From CAVYUC01 sp963783085 (GTDB lineage Bacteria; Bacteroidota; Bacteroidia; Bacteroidales; Prolixibacteraceae), in NCBI GenBank assembly GCA_963783085.1, contig CAWAMJ010000016.1, positions 1 to 64,000 on the forward strand: 64,000 bases of DNA, written 5' to 3'. The notes under the pieces were generated by a model that saw nothing but the letters and a program-made list of their open reading frames with translations, did no database searches and had not been told where the DNA came from. Positions 33,388 through 42,810 of the stretch are shown one piece after another; the first letter of the stretch is position 1; every line of letters starts with the position of its first letter. The position numbers and the translations under genes were made by a program.

Positions 33388-35577
33388 ATGGCTAAATTTC
33401 GATTCGAAGCACTGAAAGAAGTCCTGAACCGCCAACCGGTGGAGGTAATCAGGGAAAACAATCTGGTTTCAGATTATTACGGGTTAATGGTTTTCGACCA
33501 GGCAAAAATGAAAAAATACCTGTCGAGGGAGGCCTTTAAAGCAGTAACAGATGCCATTGAAAGCGGCACGATCATCGAGCGTAAAATGGCGGATCAGGTG
33601 GCGCAGGGAATGAAAGCCTGGGCTATTGAAAACGGGGCAACGCATTATACGCACTGGTTTCAGCCGTTAACGGAAGGAACTGCAGAAAAACACGATGCTT
33701 TTATCGTACATGGCGCCGGTGGCGGTGTCATCGAATCGTTTTCGGGAAGTTTGCTTTCACAGCAGGAACCCGATGCCTCGTCATTTCCGAGCGGGGGTTT
33801 GCGCCAGACTTTCGAAGCCCGTGGTTATACAGCCTGGGATCCCACTTCACCCGCTTTCATCAGTGAAACCACGTTAACCATTCCAACCATATTTATTTCG
33901 TATACAGGCGAAGCGCTCGATTTTAAAACGCCGCTGTTGAGGGCGCTGAGTGCAATTGATAATGCCGCAACTGAAGTTTGCCAGTATTTTGATAAAGCGG
34001 TTACTTCGGTCATTGCAAATTTGGGCTGGGAACAGGAATATTTTCTTGTGGATGAAGCGCTGTATATGGCGCGGCCCGATTTGATGCTCACCGGGCGGAC
34101 TTTGATGGGGCATTCTTCATCAAAAGACCAGCAACTGGACGATCATTATTTTTCATCGATACCTACCCGGGTGAACCGGTTTATGCAGGACGTGGAAAAT
34201 GAAGCGTACAAACTGGGCATTCCGCTAAAAACCCGGCACAACGAAGTGGCGCCAAATCAATTTGAAATTGCACCGATTTACGAAGAGGCAAATTTAGCGA
34301 ACGACCATAACCAACTGATTATGGATATTATGCAGAAAATTGCGCGGCGGCATAAATTCCGGATTCTTTTTCATGAGAAACCCTTCGCCGGAGTGAACGG
34401 TTCCGGAAAACACAACAACTGGTCGCTGGAAACGAATACCGGCGTAAATCTTTATTCCCCCGGGAAAAACCCAAAATCCAACCTGCAGTTTCTGACGTTT
34501 GTAATCAATACATTAAAAGCGGTTCATGACAACCAGGACATTTTGCGCGCCAGTATTTACAACGCCGGAAACCAGCACCGGCTGGGAGCCAACGAAGCTC
34601 CGCCATCCATACTTTCTGTATTTCTGGGAACAGAAGTTACCAAAATGCTCGATTTGATGGAAGAAGCTGTGGTTGACCGGAAAATGACTCCCGATGAGAA
34701 AACCGCTTTAAAACTGAATATCGGCCGTATTCCGGAAATCATCCTCGACAGCACCGACAGGAACCGCACTTCGCCGTTTGCCTTTACCGGAAACCGGTTC
34801 GAATTCAGGGCCATCGGTTCTTCCGCCAATTGTGCATCGGCGATGATTGTTTTGAACACGGTTATTGCCAGCCAGTTGAAAAAATTCAAAAAGAAGGTAG
34901 ACGATTTAATTGAAAAGGGAGTGAAAAAGGATGAGGCTATTTTTCAGGTGCTTAAAACGCTGATTATCGATTCGAAATCCATTCGGTTTAACGGTGACGG
35001 TTACAGCGAAGAATGGATTAAGGAAGCAGCCAAACGCGGTTTAACCAATGTGAACACTGTTCCGGAAGCGCTTTCGGCTTATTCGCGCCCGGAAACCATC
35101 AAAATGTTCAAAGAAATGGGAGTTTTCAGCGATACCGAACTGAAAGGTCGCGTGGATGTGGAGTACGAGAAATTTGTAATGAAAATTCAAATTGAAGCGC
35201 GGGTGCTGGGCGATTTGGCTATTAATCATATTGTTCCCACCGCGGTTGAATACCAGACGATGCTGCTGCAAAATGTGAAAAATATGAAAGATTTGTTCCC
35301 CGAAGATGAATTCAGGGAACTTGCCGGCGCGCGTTTGGAGTTGATTAAAGAAATAGGCGAACACATTTCCGCAATAAAAGCAAAACGAAAAGAGGTAATC
35401 GAAGCGCGAAAAAAAGCCAATGTTGTTGAAGATTTAATTGAACGCGCAAAAAGTTACGATCAAACGGTGCGGCCTTACCTCGAGGATATCCGTTACCACA
35501 TCGACCGGCTTGAACTGGTTGTTGACAATGAAGTTTGGCCGTTGCCCAAATACCGCGAACTGCTGTTCGTGAGGTAG
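33388..35577 (+). CDS. glnN: Glutamine synthetase type III
   Basis: 729 residues, the length of the dodecameric GSIII of Bacteroidota and cyanobacteria. Family marks: the N-terminal segment with AMKAWAIENGATHYTHWFQPLTEGTAEKHDAF, WDPTSPAFI, the catalytic glutamates in LGWEQEYFLVDE and NEVAPNQFEIAPIYEEANLANDHNQ, VNGSGKHNNWS, and the RTSPFAFTGNRFEFRAIGSSAN strand, followed by the long C-terminal helical extension typical of GSIII. It should be the main ammonium-assimilating enzyme under nitrogen limitation (inference from the family). Alone on its strand; convergent with the V-ATPase operon 54 bases away. Confidence 0.97.
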   Translation: MAKFRFEALKEVLNRQPVEVIRENNLVSDYYGLMVFDQAKMKKYLSREAFKAVTDAIESGTIIERKMADQVAQGMKAWAIENGATHYTHWFQPLTEGTAEKHDAFIVHGAGGGVIESFSGSLLSQQEPDASSFPSGGLRQTFEARGYTAWDPTSPAFISETTLTIPTIFISYTGEALDFKTPLLRALSAIDNAATEVCQYFDKAVTSVIANLGWEQEYFLVDEALYMARPDLMLTGRTLMGHSSSKDQQLDDHYFSSIPTRVNRFMQDVENEAYKLGIPLKTRHNEVAPNQFEIAPIYEEANLANDHNQLIMDIMQKIARRHKFRILFHEKPFAGVNGSGKHNNWSLETNTGVNLYSPGKNPKSNLQFLTFVINTLKAVHDNQDILRASIYNAGNQHRLGANEAPPSILSVFLGTEVTKMLDLMEEAVVDRKMTPDEKTALKLNIGRIPEIILDSTDRNRTSPFAFTGNRFEFRAIGSSANCASAMIVLNTVIASQLKKFKKKVDDLIEKGVKKDEAIFQVLKTLIIDSKSIRFNGDGYSEEWIKEAAKRGLTNVNTVPEALSAYSRPETIKMFKEMGVFSDTELKGRVDVEYEKFVMKIQIEARVLGDLAINHIVPTAVEYQTMLLQNVKNMKDLFPEDEFRELAGARLELIKEIGEHISAIKAKRKEVIEARKKANVVEDLIERAKSYDQTVRPYLEDIRYHIDRLELVVDNEVWPLPKYRELLFVR

Positions 35578-35631
35578 GGGCGAAATGGAAGCGGGAAGCC
35601 GAAGCTGGAAAATGACGTGCCTGGCGTTCAT

Positions 35632-36087
35632 TCACAAACTCATGCTGATTAAAAAAGTGGCGGCAAATGCAATAATGGCGTATAATTCCGGAAATACAGC
35701 CAATACCATCGTTTTCCCGAAAATATCATAACCCGAGCCGATTCCGGCAATTCCGTTCGAAGTTACTTCGCCCTGGTTCAGCGCAGAAAAGAAACCGACA
35801 AGCCCGAGTGTCAACCCCGCTGCTAAAATGGCGATTCCCTGCAGCATGGTCATTTCTGCGGAAATAATTCCCCCGCTGTTAATGATAAAAAATCCGGCAA
35901 AACCATACAAACCCTGTGTTCCCGGCAGCGCGCTCAACAGCAGGTAACTCCCGAATTTATCCGGTTGTTTTTTTAGTGCGCCAACTGTAGCATTTCCACC
36001 TTTCGAAACACCGATGGCACTTCCAATCCCCGAAAAAATAAGCATGATTGCCAGGCCAAGATACGCTATAATTACTGGTGATGACAT
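35632..36087 (-). CDS. atpK: V-type ATPase subunit K (c-ring proteolipid), Na+ type
   Basis: 151 residues, two hairpins (four membrane helices), i.e. the duplicated c subunit. The first hairpin has LPGTQGLYGF, the second has the carboxylate in FPELYAII. Aligned to NtpK of Enterococcus hirae, Leu54, Thr57, Gln58, Tyr61, Gln105 and Glu134 correspond to the Na+ site (L61, T64, Q65, Y68, Q110, E139), so the rotor should bind Na+. As in other V-type K subunits only the second hairpin carries the carboxylate. A clear AGGAG Shine-Dalgarno precedes the ATG. Last gene of the V-ATPase operon. Confidence 0.93.
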   Translation of the reverse strand: MSSPVIIAYLGLAIMLIFSGIGSAIGVSKGGNATVGALKKQPDKFGSYLLLSALPGTQGLYGFAGFFIINSGGIISAEMTMLQGIAILAAGLTLGLVGFFSALNQGEVTSNGIAGIGSGYDIFGKTMVLAVFPELYAIIAFAATFLISMSL

Positions 36088-36131
36088 GATTGTTCTCCTT
36101 TCTGAATAATTAGTTGTTGGTATTTTATTTA

Positions 36132-37928
36132 TTATACTTGTTTCGAAAACGGTTTGTATTCTGTTCCTCCGCCCGAGAACCCGGCGTTTTTGTAAAATTC
36201 AACAAAGGTTAAACGCATAGGATGCACAAAGGCGCCCAGCGATGCAATCAAAATGTTCAGCGTATGTCCGAACAACAGAAAAATGATAAAGAAAACCGGT
36301 CCCAGAATTTTGGACGAACCAAGAATTTGCAGTCCGATATCGTTAATCACAAAACCGAGAATAGCGCTTGACAGCCCCAGTGCGAACAGACGGATATAAG
36401 ACAGCAGGTCCCCGAAAATTCCGGTGACAGTGGAATACACATCCCACATGCCTTTTCCGATGCGTATAAAAACGTTCACTTTCGGATCGCTGAAAAACAG
36501 GATCAAAAATCCGCCGGTAGCCAGAATAATGTATAATATAATTTTGTTCGGCGAAATTGCTTCGGTCCTAACGAGCAGAATATAACCAATACTTCCCAGT
36601 AGAATTATCAACCATCCGAAAATTGAAATTGCATAGCTGAAACCAAATCGTTTTGCCTGGTTGGCCGCTTTCAGAAACAATCCGAAAATAATTTGCACCA
36701 ATCCCAGAATGAGCGCCAGGTTAAACATTTGGTTCGGATCAAGAAAAAACGAACGTATTTTTTCGGTTAACTGAAAATCAGCATCAATTAAATTGATTCC
36801 GAAAAATGTTCCTGAAACTATTCCGAAAATAACAGTCGCAATTCCCAGGAACTGCACCAGCGATAAATAGGCTTTGAATTCCTGTTTTGCTTTGAATTTG
36901 TAAATCCCTGCGCCAACAATAAAAAGCAGGCCATAACCGGCGTCGCCCAGGCAGAAGCCGAAAAAGAGCATAAAAAACGGGGCGAAAAAAATAGTTAAAT
37001 CGAGCTCGTAATATGCAGGTAGCGAAAACATTCTGCCAATTGGTTCGAACAGCTTTCCATAGCGGTTATTTTTTAACAGAACAGGTATTTTCTCGTCCGG
37101 TTCAGGACGTCGCGAAACGTAAACTACACTTTTATCTTCGAGAAACTGGTCGGTTTTCGATTTTTTGGTTTTTGGCACCCAGCCCTCCAAAACCATCAGT
37201 TTTTCCTCCGCTTCGGCAGTTGTATTTAATACGATGGTTTCAAATTCGAGCGAATTTGTAAGTTCAGCCTTTGCCTGTTCCAAAATTTCAATGGATTGCG
37301 CAGCAAATTTATCCAGTTCGGTATTAATTTTTTTGACTTCATTTTCCAATTGCCGCCCGGTCTTTTTAAGTTCCGAAAGTTCATGTTTCGGGCAACTGAC
37401 TTCATCGGCATCCATATCCGGCTGTTCGTTCCCTTTCCAAATCAAAATAAACCAGACGAGGCTGCCGGTTTCCGAAATCAATTCGACTGTTAAATCCGAT
37501 TCTGCCAACTCGCGGAAACGTTTTTCAGAGGCTGTGAAAAATTTCAGGTGAATGTTTTCTTTTTCCAGCTTTTGAATCATTTCCAGCGAGAATTCGCCCC
37601 ACGGTTCCGTATTTTCAATTTCTTTCCGGATTTCTTCCAGCCGGTGGTTCAACTGTTCCAGTTCATTCTTTTTCTGATTGATTTTGTGGACAATTTGTGC
37701 CGGGTTTTCTTTTGCTGAATTGGATTTTGGTTCAACTTCCCGTTGTTTCAAAAACCGAACTGCTTTTTCAAACCGGTTGATTTCGATGTACTTCGTTTTT
37801 AGTTCTTCGTTTAGCGGAATATCCTTCTTATCAACATGAACCACTTCCAACTCCCTCAGCTTTGTTAGAAATTCGCGGTATTCATGGTGATAAACCAGAA
37901 ATGTATATTTGTACATTGGAACAATCAT
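36132..37928 (-). CDS. atpI: V-type ATPase subunit I (a-subunit)
   Basis: 598-residue membrane stator subunit. The first 320 residues are cytoplasmic with long coiled coils (KINQKKNELEQLNHRLEEIRKEIENT and a later pair), forming the peripheral arm; from about 330 there are seven or so membrane helices with FFMLFFGFCLGDAGYG and the channel arginine in DLLSYIRLFALGLSSA. It forms the ion path with the K ring. The start codon overlaps the end of the D subunit by four bases and has an AGGAGG Shine-Dalgarno. Confidence 0.94.
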   Translation of the reverse strand: MIVPMYKYTFLVYHHEYREFLTKLRELEVVHVDKKDIPLNEELKTKYIEINRFEKAVRFLKQREVEPKSNSAKENPAQIVHKINQKKNELEQLNHRLEEIRKEIENTEPWGEFSLEMIQKLEKENIHLKFFTASEKRFRELAESDLTVELISETGSLVWFILIWKGNEQPDMDADEVSCPKHELSELKKTGRQLENEVKKINTELDKFAAQSIEILEQAKAELTNSLEFETIVLNTTAEAEEKLMVLEGWVPKTKKSKTDQFLEDKSVVYVSRRPEPDEKIPVLLKNNRYGKLFEPIGRMFSLPAYYELDLTIFFAPFFMLFFGFCLGDAGYGLLFIVGAGIYKFKAKQEFKAYLSLVQFLGIATVIFGIVSGTFFGINLIDADFQLTEKIRSFFLDPNQMFNLALILGLVQIIFGLFLKAANQAKRFGFSYAISIFGWLIILLGSIGYILLVRTEAISPNKIILYIILATGGFLILFFSDPKVNVFIRIGKGMWDVYSTVTGIFGDLLSYIRLFALGLSSAILGFVINDIGLQILGSSKILGPVFFIIFLLFGHTLNILIASLGAFVHPMRLTFVEFYKNAGFSGGGTEYKPFSKQV

Positions 37929-38521
37929 AGCGTTTCCTCCTGACGTTCGCGCCGTTTTTTCACTATTTTCTGCGCCGATTTCGAAAGGTTCTCCTCGTCT
38001 TCCAAAAACCGTTTTATTTTCCGGATAGCATCTTCAAATTCCGGAATCTGAACTTTCTCATACAGGTTTACTTTTTGCGTGGTTTTCCGCCGGGCATGAT
38101 CGAGTAAAGCTGCTTTTCGGTCGTAGAATTTTTTTTCAAGGGCTGTTTCTGCCAATTTTTTAACTATTGAAATACCCTCTGGAAACCAGTCGGGCTGAGT
38201 AAAAAGACTGAATTTCCGTTCTTCGAAACCAATTTCTTTCACAACAGGGATTTTTACGCCGGCGATTTTTGTCGATACGGTTTTAACCTCGCCCAAAGAA
38301 ATAATTTCAGATTTGAATTCATTCCAGATGCCTCCGGGTTGAGCTTTCATTTGTTGCTCCAGCTTCTGTTCCAGTCCCTGCGCTTTATCGCGTGCTTTTT
38401 TTACCTCCACGCGCAGGGCCGCTTCCTTGTTTTTCAACGTAGGCAGTGCCCGCAGCCTGATGTTCAACTGCTTGTTCAGCCTTTGCAACGCAGTTTTATT
38501 GTACTGAAACTTTAATGCCAT
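37925..38521 (-). CDS. atpD: V-type ATPase subunit D (central stalk)
   Basis: 198-residue rotor shaft protein. It opens with LKFQYNKTALQRLNKQLNIRLRALPTLKNKEAAL, the typical start of bacterial D subunits, consists almost wholly of two long helices forming an antiparallel coiled coil, and ends in a basic ARRKTTQKVNLYEKVQIP followed by a KKRRERQEE tail. It rotates inside the A3B3 head and contacts the K ring. No F subunit gene, its usual partner in archaeal-type enzymes, is present in the operon. Confidence 0.92.
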   Translation of the reverse strand: MALKFQYNKTALQRLNKQLNIRLRALPTLKNKEAALRVEVKKARDKAQGLEQKLEQQMKAQPGGIWNEFKSEIISLGEVKTVSTKIAGVKIPVVKEIGFEERKFSLFTQPDWFPEGISIVKKLAETALEKKFYDRKAALLDHARRKTTQKVNLYEKVQIPEFEDAIRKIKRFLEDEENLSKSAQKIVKKRRERQEETL

Positions 38522-38538
38522 TCTACCGGTTTAGTTTG

Positions 38539-39657
38539 TCATTCCACAGGGAAAATCAGCTTTGGCGCATTTTCTATCGATACCAGCTTTTCAATGTGGG
38601 TTGAGTGAAAAAGTTTATAAATAGCGGTTCTTTTGATTTTGGAGAAAGAGATCAAATTAATGTCGTTTTTTTGAATAAAATCTTCGAAACCTTTTTCCAG
38701 ATTTTCGCTTTCGAACAGCTCGCATCTGATGTTATGTTCGCTGTAATCCTCTTGCAGCATTTTGTTCAGTTCTTCCACTTTTTCCTGGTGTCGCGGATCG
38801 TCGTTCAGATCAATGTGGATGCAATAAATTTTTTTCTCAAAAGGTTCCAGAATCTTCAGCAACTTTTTCAGCGAAGTGTTGTCGGCGTTGTAGAAATCAG
38901 TTGCGTACATGATATTTAATCGTCCGGTAGATTTAATTTCTATCGCTTGCGGGATGACAAAAACCGGGTACTTTGAATTTTCCACAATTTTCACCGCTGT
39001 TTTTCCCATGAACTCGCCGTCATTCGTACTGCCTGATGTTCCAATCAAAATCAGGTGAGGATCATACCGCTCGCTGGCCTCTTTAATCACCTGTTCGGGA
39101 GTTCCTTTCAACATTCGGTAGTGTAAATTCACGGCTGAGAACAACTCGGCAGGTATAATTTTTTTTAGTTCAACACTGAAATTCACCATTTTTAATTGTG
39201 CCTTGTTATGAGCATCTCTTAGTTCCATTTGAACGTGTTTTTCCCAGGAAACGGTGTATTTCACAGGTTGGTCGATTTCCGGATCTTCATAAACATACAA
39301 AAGTTTTAATTCGGCATTAATTTTTCGGGCAAGGAGCATGGCCGATTTGCAAAGTTCGATGCAACCTTCGTTGAGTTTTACCGGGAATAATATCCGTTTT
39401 AGTTTGTAGAACGAAGCATCGTCATTAATTCTGTCCAAATCGAATTCCTTATGTAGTTCAAGCAATTTTTTTATTGCTTGTTCCGACTGCCTGGCTTTTA
39501 TTTTTAGCAACACTTCGTCGGGATTGTATACGCTGCCCAATGCCAGATCTTCGTTGGCAAAAAAGCATTCGATGTTTTCATCGTTAAACTTGTTTTTTAC
39601 GAAATCCCCGAGTTGGGGAGAAGTAATTCTTAAAATAGTAATCAGTTGATTTTCCAT
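38539..39657 (-). CDS. Two-domain universal stress protein with DUF2007-like N-terminus
   Basis: 372 residues inserted between the B and D subunit genes of the V-ATPase. The first 75 residues (ENIECFFANEDLALGS and following) resemble the small GlnB-like DUF2007 domain; then two Usp domains follow. The first Usp (about 85-240) has FPVKLNEGCIELCKSAMLLA and an ATP-site loop LIGTSGSTNDGEFMGKTAVKIV, which fits the G-x2-G-x9-G-S/T pattern; the second (about 250-372) is degenerate at this loop (ISFSKIKRTAIYKLFHSTHIEKLV). It could sense nucleotide and adjust the ATPase, or merely be co-expressed. Gaps of 8 and 17 bases to the neighbours show it belongs to the operon. Confidence 0.78.
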   Translation of the reverse strand: MENQLITILRITSPQLGDFVKNKFNDENIECFFANEDLALGSVYNPDEVLLKIKARQSEQAIKKLLELHKEFDLDRINDDASFYKLKRILFPVKLNEGCIELCKSAMLLARKINAELKLLYVYEDPEIDQPVKYTVSWEKHVQMELRDAHNKAQLKMVNFSVELKKIIPAELFSAVNLHYRMLKGTPEQVIKEASERYDPHLILIGTSGSTNDGEFMGKTAVKIVENSKYPVFVIPQAIEIKSTGRLNIMYATDFYNADNTSLKKLLKILEPFEKKIYCIHIDLNDDPRHQEKVEELNKMLQEDYSEHNIRCELFESENLEKGFEDFIQKNDINLISFSKIKRTAIYKLFHSTHIEKLVSIENAPKLIFPVE

Positions 39658-39665
39658 GGCATATA

Positions 39666-41006
39666 TTATTTCTTGCTGATGTTATTTTTCTTTTTTCCAT
39701 ATTTCTCAACAAGCTCCGATTTAATGCCGGTTTCGGCAACCGAAAAGTACTTGTTGAACAATTCCCAGGCCGTGTCCAGCATCGCATCGATTTCAATGTT
39801 AATGTCGATGGCGAGCAATTTTTCGGAATATTCCCGGGCAAATTTCATGGCGCGTTTATCATAGTCGGTCAGGTCGAAACCATTTTCAATTTTGGTTTTG
39901 GCATTTGCTGCGTCGGCATAAAGTCTGATAGCAGTGTTCATGACCTGCGGGTGGTCTTCCCGCGTTTTTTTGCCGATTACCAGTTGCTTCAGTCGTGAAA
40001 GGCTGCGGAACGGATCGACAATTACTTTTCCGATATCGGTATCTTTCCGGAGAAAGAGCTGGCCTTCGGTGATGTAGCCGGTGTTGTCGGGGATGGCGTG
40101 CGTAATGTCTCCGCCTGAAAGTGTGGTAACGGCAATGATGGTTATGGAACCACCGGCGGGAAACTGAACCGCTTTTTCGTAAAGTTTTGCGAGGTCGCTG
40201 TATAATGAGCCCGGCATGCTGTCTTTCGACGGAATCTGGTCCATCCGGTTCGAAACGATGCTTAACGCATCCGCATAAAGCGTCATGTCGGTTAGAAGAA
40301 CCAGTACACTCTGGTTTTTTTCCACGGCGAAATATTCAGCGGCGCTCAACGCCATGTCGGGCACCAGCAATCGTTCCACCGGCGGGTTTTCGGTGGTATT
40401 AACAAAACTGATTATCCGATCGATGGCGCCTGCATTTTCAAAAACGTTTTTAAAAAAAAGGTAATCGTCATTGGTAATTCCCATTCCGCCCAGAATAATT
40501 TTATCGGCTTTGGCACGTAGCGCTACCATTGCCATCACCTGGTTGTAAGGCTGGTCGGGATCGGCAAAAAACGGTATCTTTTGGCCGGTTACGAGCGTAT
40601 TATTCAAATCAATTCCGGCAATTCCGGTGGCAATTAGTTCAGAAGGTTGTTTTCGCCGCACCGGGTTCACCGAAGGCCCGCCTATTTCCAGTTTCCGGCC
40701 GTCGATTTCAGGTCCGCCGTCGATTGGCTGTCCGTAAGCATTGAAAAACCGGCCGTTGAGTTCTTCGCCTACTGTAAGTTGCGGTGCATGTCCGAGGAAA
40801 ACCACTTCTGCATTGGTCGGAATTCCTTCGGTTCCGGAGAAAATCTGAAGTGTTACCAAATCACCCTGGATTTTTACGACCTGCGCGAGCCGGTTGTTAA
40901 CAACTGCCATTTCTTCGTTGCCAACGCCACTCGCATAAAGCGAACATGTTGCTTTTGTAATCTGGTCGATTTTTGTGTGTATTTTCTGAAAAGCAGTAGT
41001 TTCCAT
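39666..41006 (-). CDS. atpB: V-type ATPase subunit B
   Basis: 446-residue non-catalytic nucleotide-binding subunit of the A3B3 head. Seen: the N-terminal beta barrel, VTGQKIPFFADPDQPYNQV in place of the P-loop (normal for B), NTTENPPVERLLVPDMALSAAEYFA, LVLLTDMTLYADALSIVSNRMDQIPSKDSMPGSLYSDLAKLYE with the arginine-finger region, and a DLTDYDKRAMKFAREYSEKLLAID C-terminus. Seventeen bases behind subunit A. Confidence 0.96.
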   Translation of the reverse strand: METTAFQKIHTKIDQITKATCSLYASGVGNEEMAVVNNRLAQVVKIQGDLVTLQIFSGTEGIPTNAEVVFLGHAPQLTVGEELNGRFFNAYGQPIDGGPEIDGRKLEIGGPSVNPVRRKQPSELIATGIAGIDLNNTLVTGQKIPFFADPDQPYNQVMAMVALRAKADKIILGGMGITNDDYLFFKNVFENAGAIDRIISFVNTTENPPVERLLVPDMALSAAEYFAVEKNQSVLVLLTDMTLYADALSIVSNRMDQIPSKDSMPGSLYSDLAKLYEKAVQFPAGGSITIIAVTTLSGGDITHAIPDNTGYITEGQLFLRKDTDIGKVIVDPFRSLSRLKQLVIGKKTREDHPQVMNTAIRLYADAANAKTKIENGFDLTDYDKRAMKFAREYSEKLLAIDINIEIDAMLDTAWELFNKYFSVAETGIKSELVEKYGKKKNNISKK

Positions 41007-41023
41007 TTTTTTCCTGATTTGTT

Positions 41024-42799
41024 TTAACCGGCTTTCACATTTTCTTCTACCTCTTTTTCGCTCATTATCATACGCAATTCTTTTTCGTGTTGTTTGAACT
41101 TGTCCGACTGAAATTCGGAGTAATTCATTTGTTTAAAAGCATTTATCATCCTTTTGAAAAAAGGATTGACTTCTTCAAACGATTCAAATTCAAACTTTTT
41201 ATGGTACACTTCCAGCACTTTTTTCAACATATATTTTTGTCGTTCGATGGGGGTGGAGGCATCTACCTTGTCGAAGGCATCCTGCTGAAGGATTACAAAA
41301 TCGATAACCTCTGATTTCCAGAAAATTTCGTGGTATTCAATGGGCACGCCATCATCTCCTAAAATATTTATCTGCTCGTAAGCTTCGCGCCCTCTGAGCA
41401 GAATATTTTTAGCAAGCAGAATATCATCCACCCAATCATCAGAAATACTTTTTTTCACATAATCTTGAAATTCTTGATATTCAAGGTATTTTGAGTAGCT
41501 GTCGACAGCGTCGATCGCCGGATACCGTTTGCTGTCTGCGCGGTTCTGCGACAATGCATAGAAACACCGGGCGGCTTTTTTTGTCGATTCAGTTACTGGT
41601 TCTTTCAAATTTCCGCCGGCCGGAGAGACAGTTCCGATAAAAGTTACCGAACCGGTTTGGCCGTTATTCAGGCGCACAAATCCGGCCCGGGCATAAAAAC
41701 CCGATATAATGGCGGGTAAGTCCATTGGAAAAGCATCCGGCCCCGGCAATTCCTCCATGCGGTTCGACATTTCGCGCAATGCCTGCGCCCACCTCGAGGT
41801 AGAATCGGCGAGCAGCAGCACTTTCAGTCCCATCGAGCGATAATATTCGGCAATGGTCATTGCGGTGTACACGGAGGCTTCGCGCGCAGCTACCGGCATA
41901 TTCGAGGTATTTGCAACAATGGTGGTGCGTTCCATCAGTTTCCGGCCGGTTCTGGGATCTTCCAGCTCGGGGAATTCAGTAAACAATTCCACCACTTCGT
42001 TGGCTCGCTCGCCACACGCAGAAATAACAATCAGATCGGCTTCGGCTTGTTTCGAAAGCGCATGCTGAAGCACGGTTTTACCTGTTCCGAATGGACCGGG
42101 AATAAATCCGGTGCCTCCTTCCACAATTGGATTCATGCTGTCGATTACCCGAACCCCTGTTTCCATAAATTTATACGGGCGCGGTTTTTCCCGGAACGCT
42201 TTTACCGGGATTTTCACCGGCCATTTCTGAACCATCGATATTTCTTTTTCATTTCCCTCAGAATCAGCGATAACAGCAATAGTGTCATTAAGTTTATAGC
42301 TTCCTTCTTCTTTAATTTCTTTGACCTTAAATTCACCTTCCACAGAAAATGGTACCATTATTTTATGGTCAATCCAGTTTTCTTTCACTTCGCCAAGCCA
42401 GGAGCCGGCCACCACTTCATCGCCTGGTTTCGCAAGCGGTTTAAAATCCCAGGCCCTATCGTTTTCAAGAGGTGGCGTGTAGTCTCCTTTTTTTAGGAAA
42501 ATACCTTCCATTTTATTGAGATCGTGCATTAATCCGTCGAAATTTTTAGACAATATTCCGGGGCCGAGCGTGGCTTCCAGCAGGTGTCCGGTAAACTCTA
42601 CGCCGGTGCCGGTTTTAATTCCGCGCGTGCTTTCGAATACCTGAACGAATGCATTTTTCTTCCCGATTCGGATAACCTCCGCCATCAGTTTTACGTCCTT
42701 CATCAGAATATAGCAAATCTCGTTTTGCGAAACCGGTCCGTCGGCTTCAACAATTACAAGGTTCGAAATAATGCCTGCCACTTTCCCTTTTGTGCTCAT
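41024..42799 (-). CDS. atpA: V-type ATPase catalytic subunit A
   Basis: 591-residue catalytic subunit. Beta barrel (about 1-75), the bulge domain specific to V/A-type subunits (about 110-200), P-loop GPFGTGKT, the catalytic glutamate region VISACGERANEV, LLLADSTSRWAQALREMSNRMEELPGPDAFPMDLPAIISGFYARAG and a helical C-terminus. The length and bulge exclude an F-type beta subunit. It lies 11 bases behind the DUF2764 gene and 17 ahead of subunit B. Confidence 0.97.
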   Translation of the reverse strand: MSTKGKVAGIISNLVIVEADGPVSQNEICYILMKDVKLMAEVIRIGKKNAFVQVFESTRGIKTGTGVEFTGHLLEATLGPGILSKNFDGLMHDLNKMEGIFLKKGDYTPPLENDRAWDFKPLAKPGDEVVAGSWLGEVKENWIDHKIMVPFSVEGEFKVKEIKEEGSYKLNDTIAVIADSEGNEKEISMVQKWPVKIPVKAFREKPRPYKFMETGVRVIDSMNPIVEGGTGFIPGPFGTGKTVLQHALSKQAEADLIVISACGERANEVVELFTEFPELEDPRTGRKLMERTTIVANTSNMPVAAREASVYTAMTIAEYYRSMGLKVLLLADSTSRWAQALREMSNRMEELPGPDAFPMDLPAIISGFYARAGFVRLNNGQTGSVTFIGTVSPAGGNLKEPVTESTKKAARCFYALSQNRADSKRYPAIDAVDSYSKYLEYQEFQDYVKKSISDDWVDDILLAKNILLRGREAYEQINILGDDGVPIEYHEIFWKSEVIDFVILQQDAFDKVDASTPIERQKYMLKKVLEVYHKKFEFESFEEVNPFFKRMINAFKQMNYSEFQSDKFKQHEKELRMIMSEKEVEENVKAG

Positions 42800-42810
42800 A
42801 TGGTTTTCGT

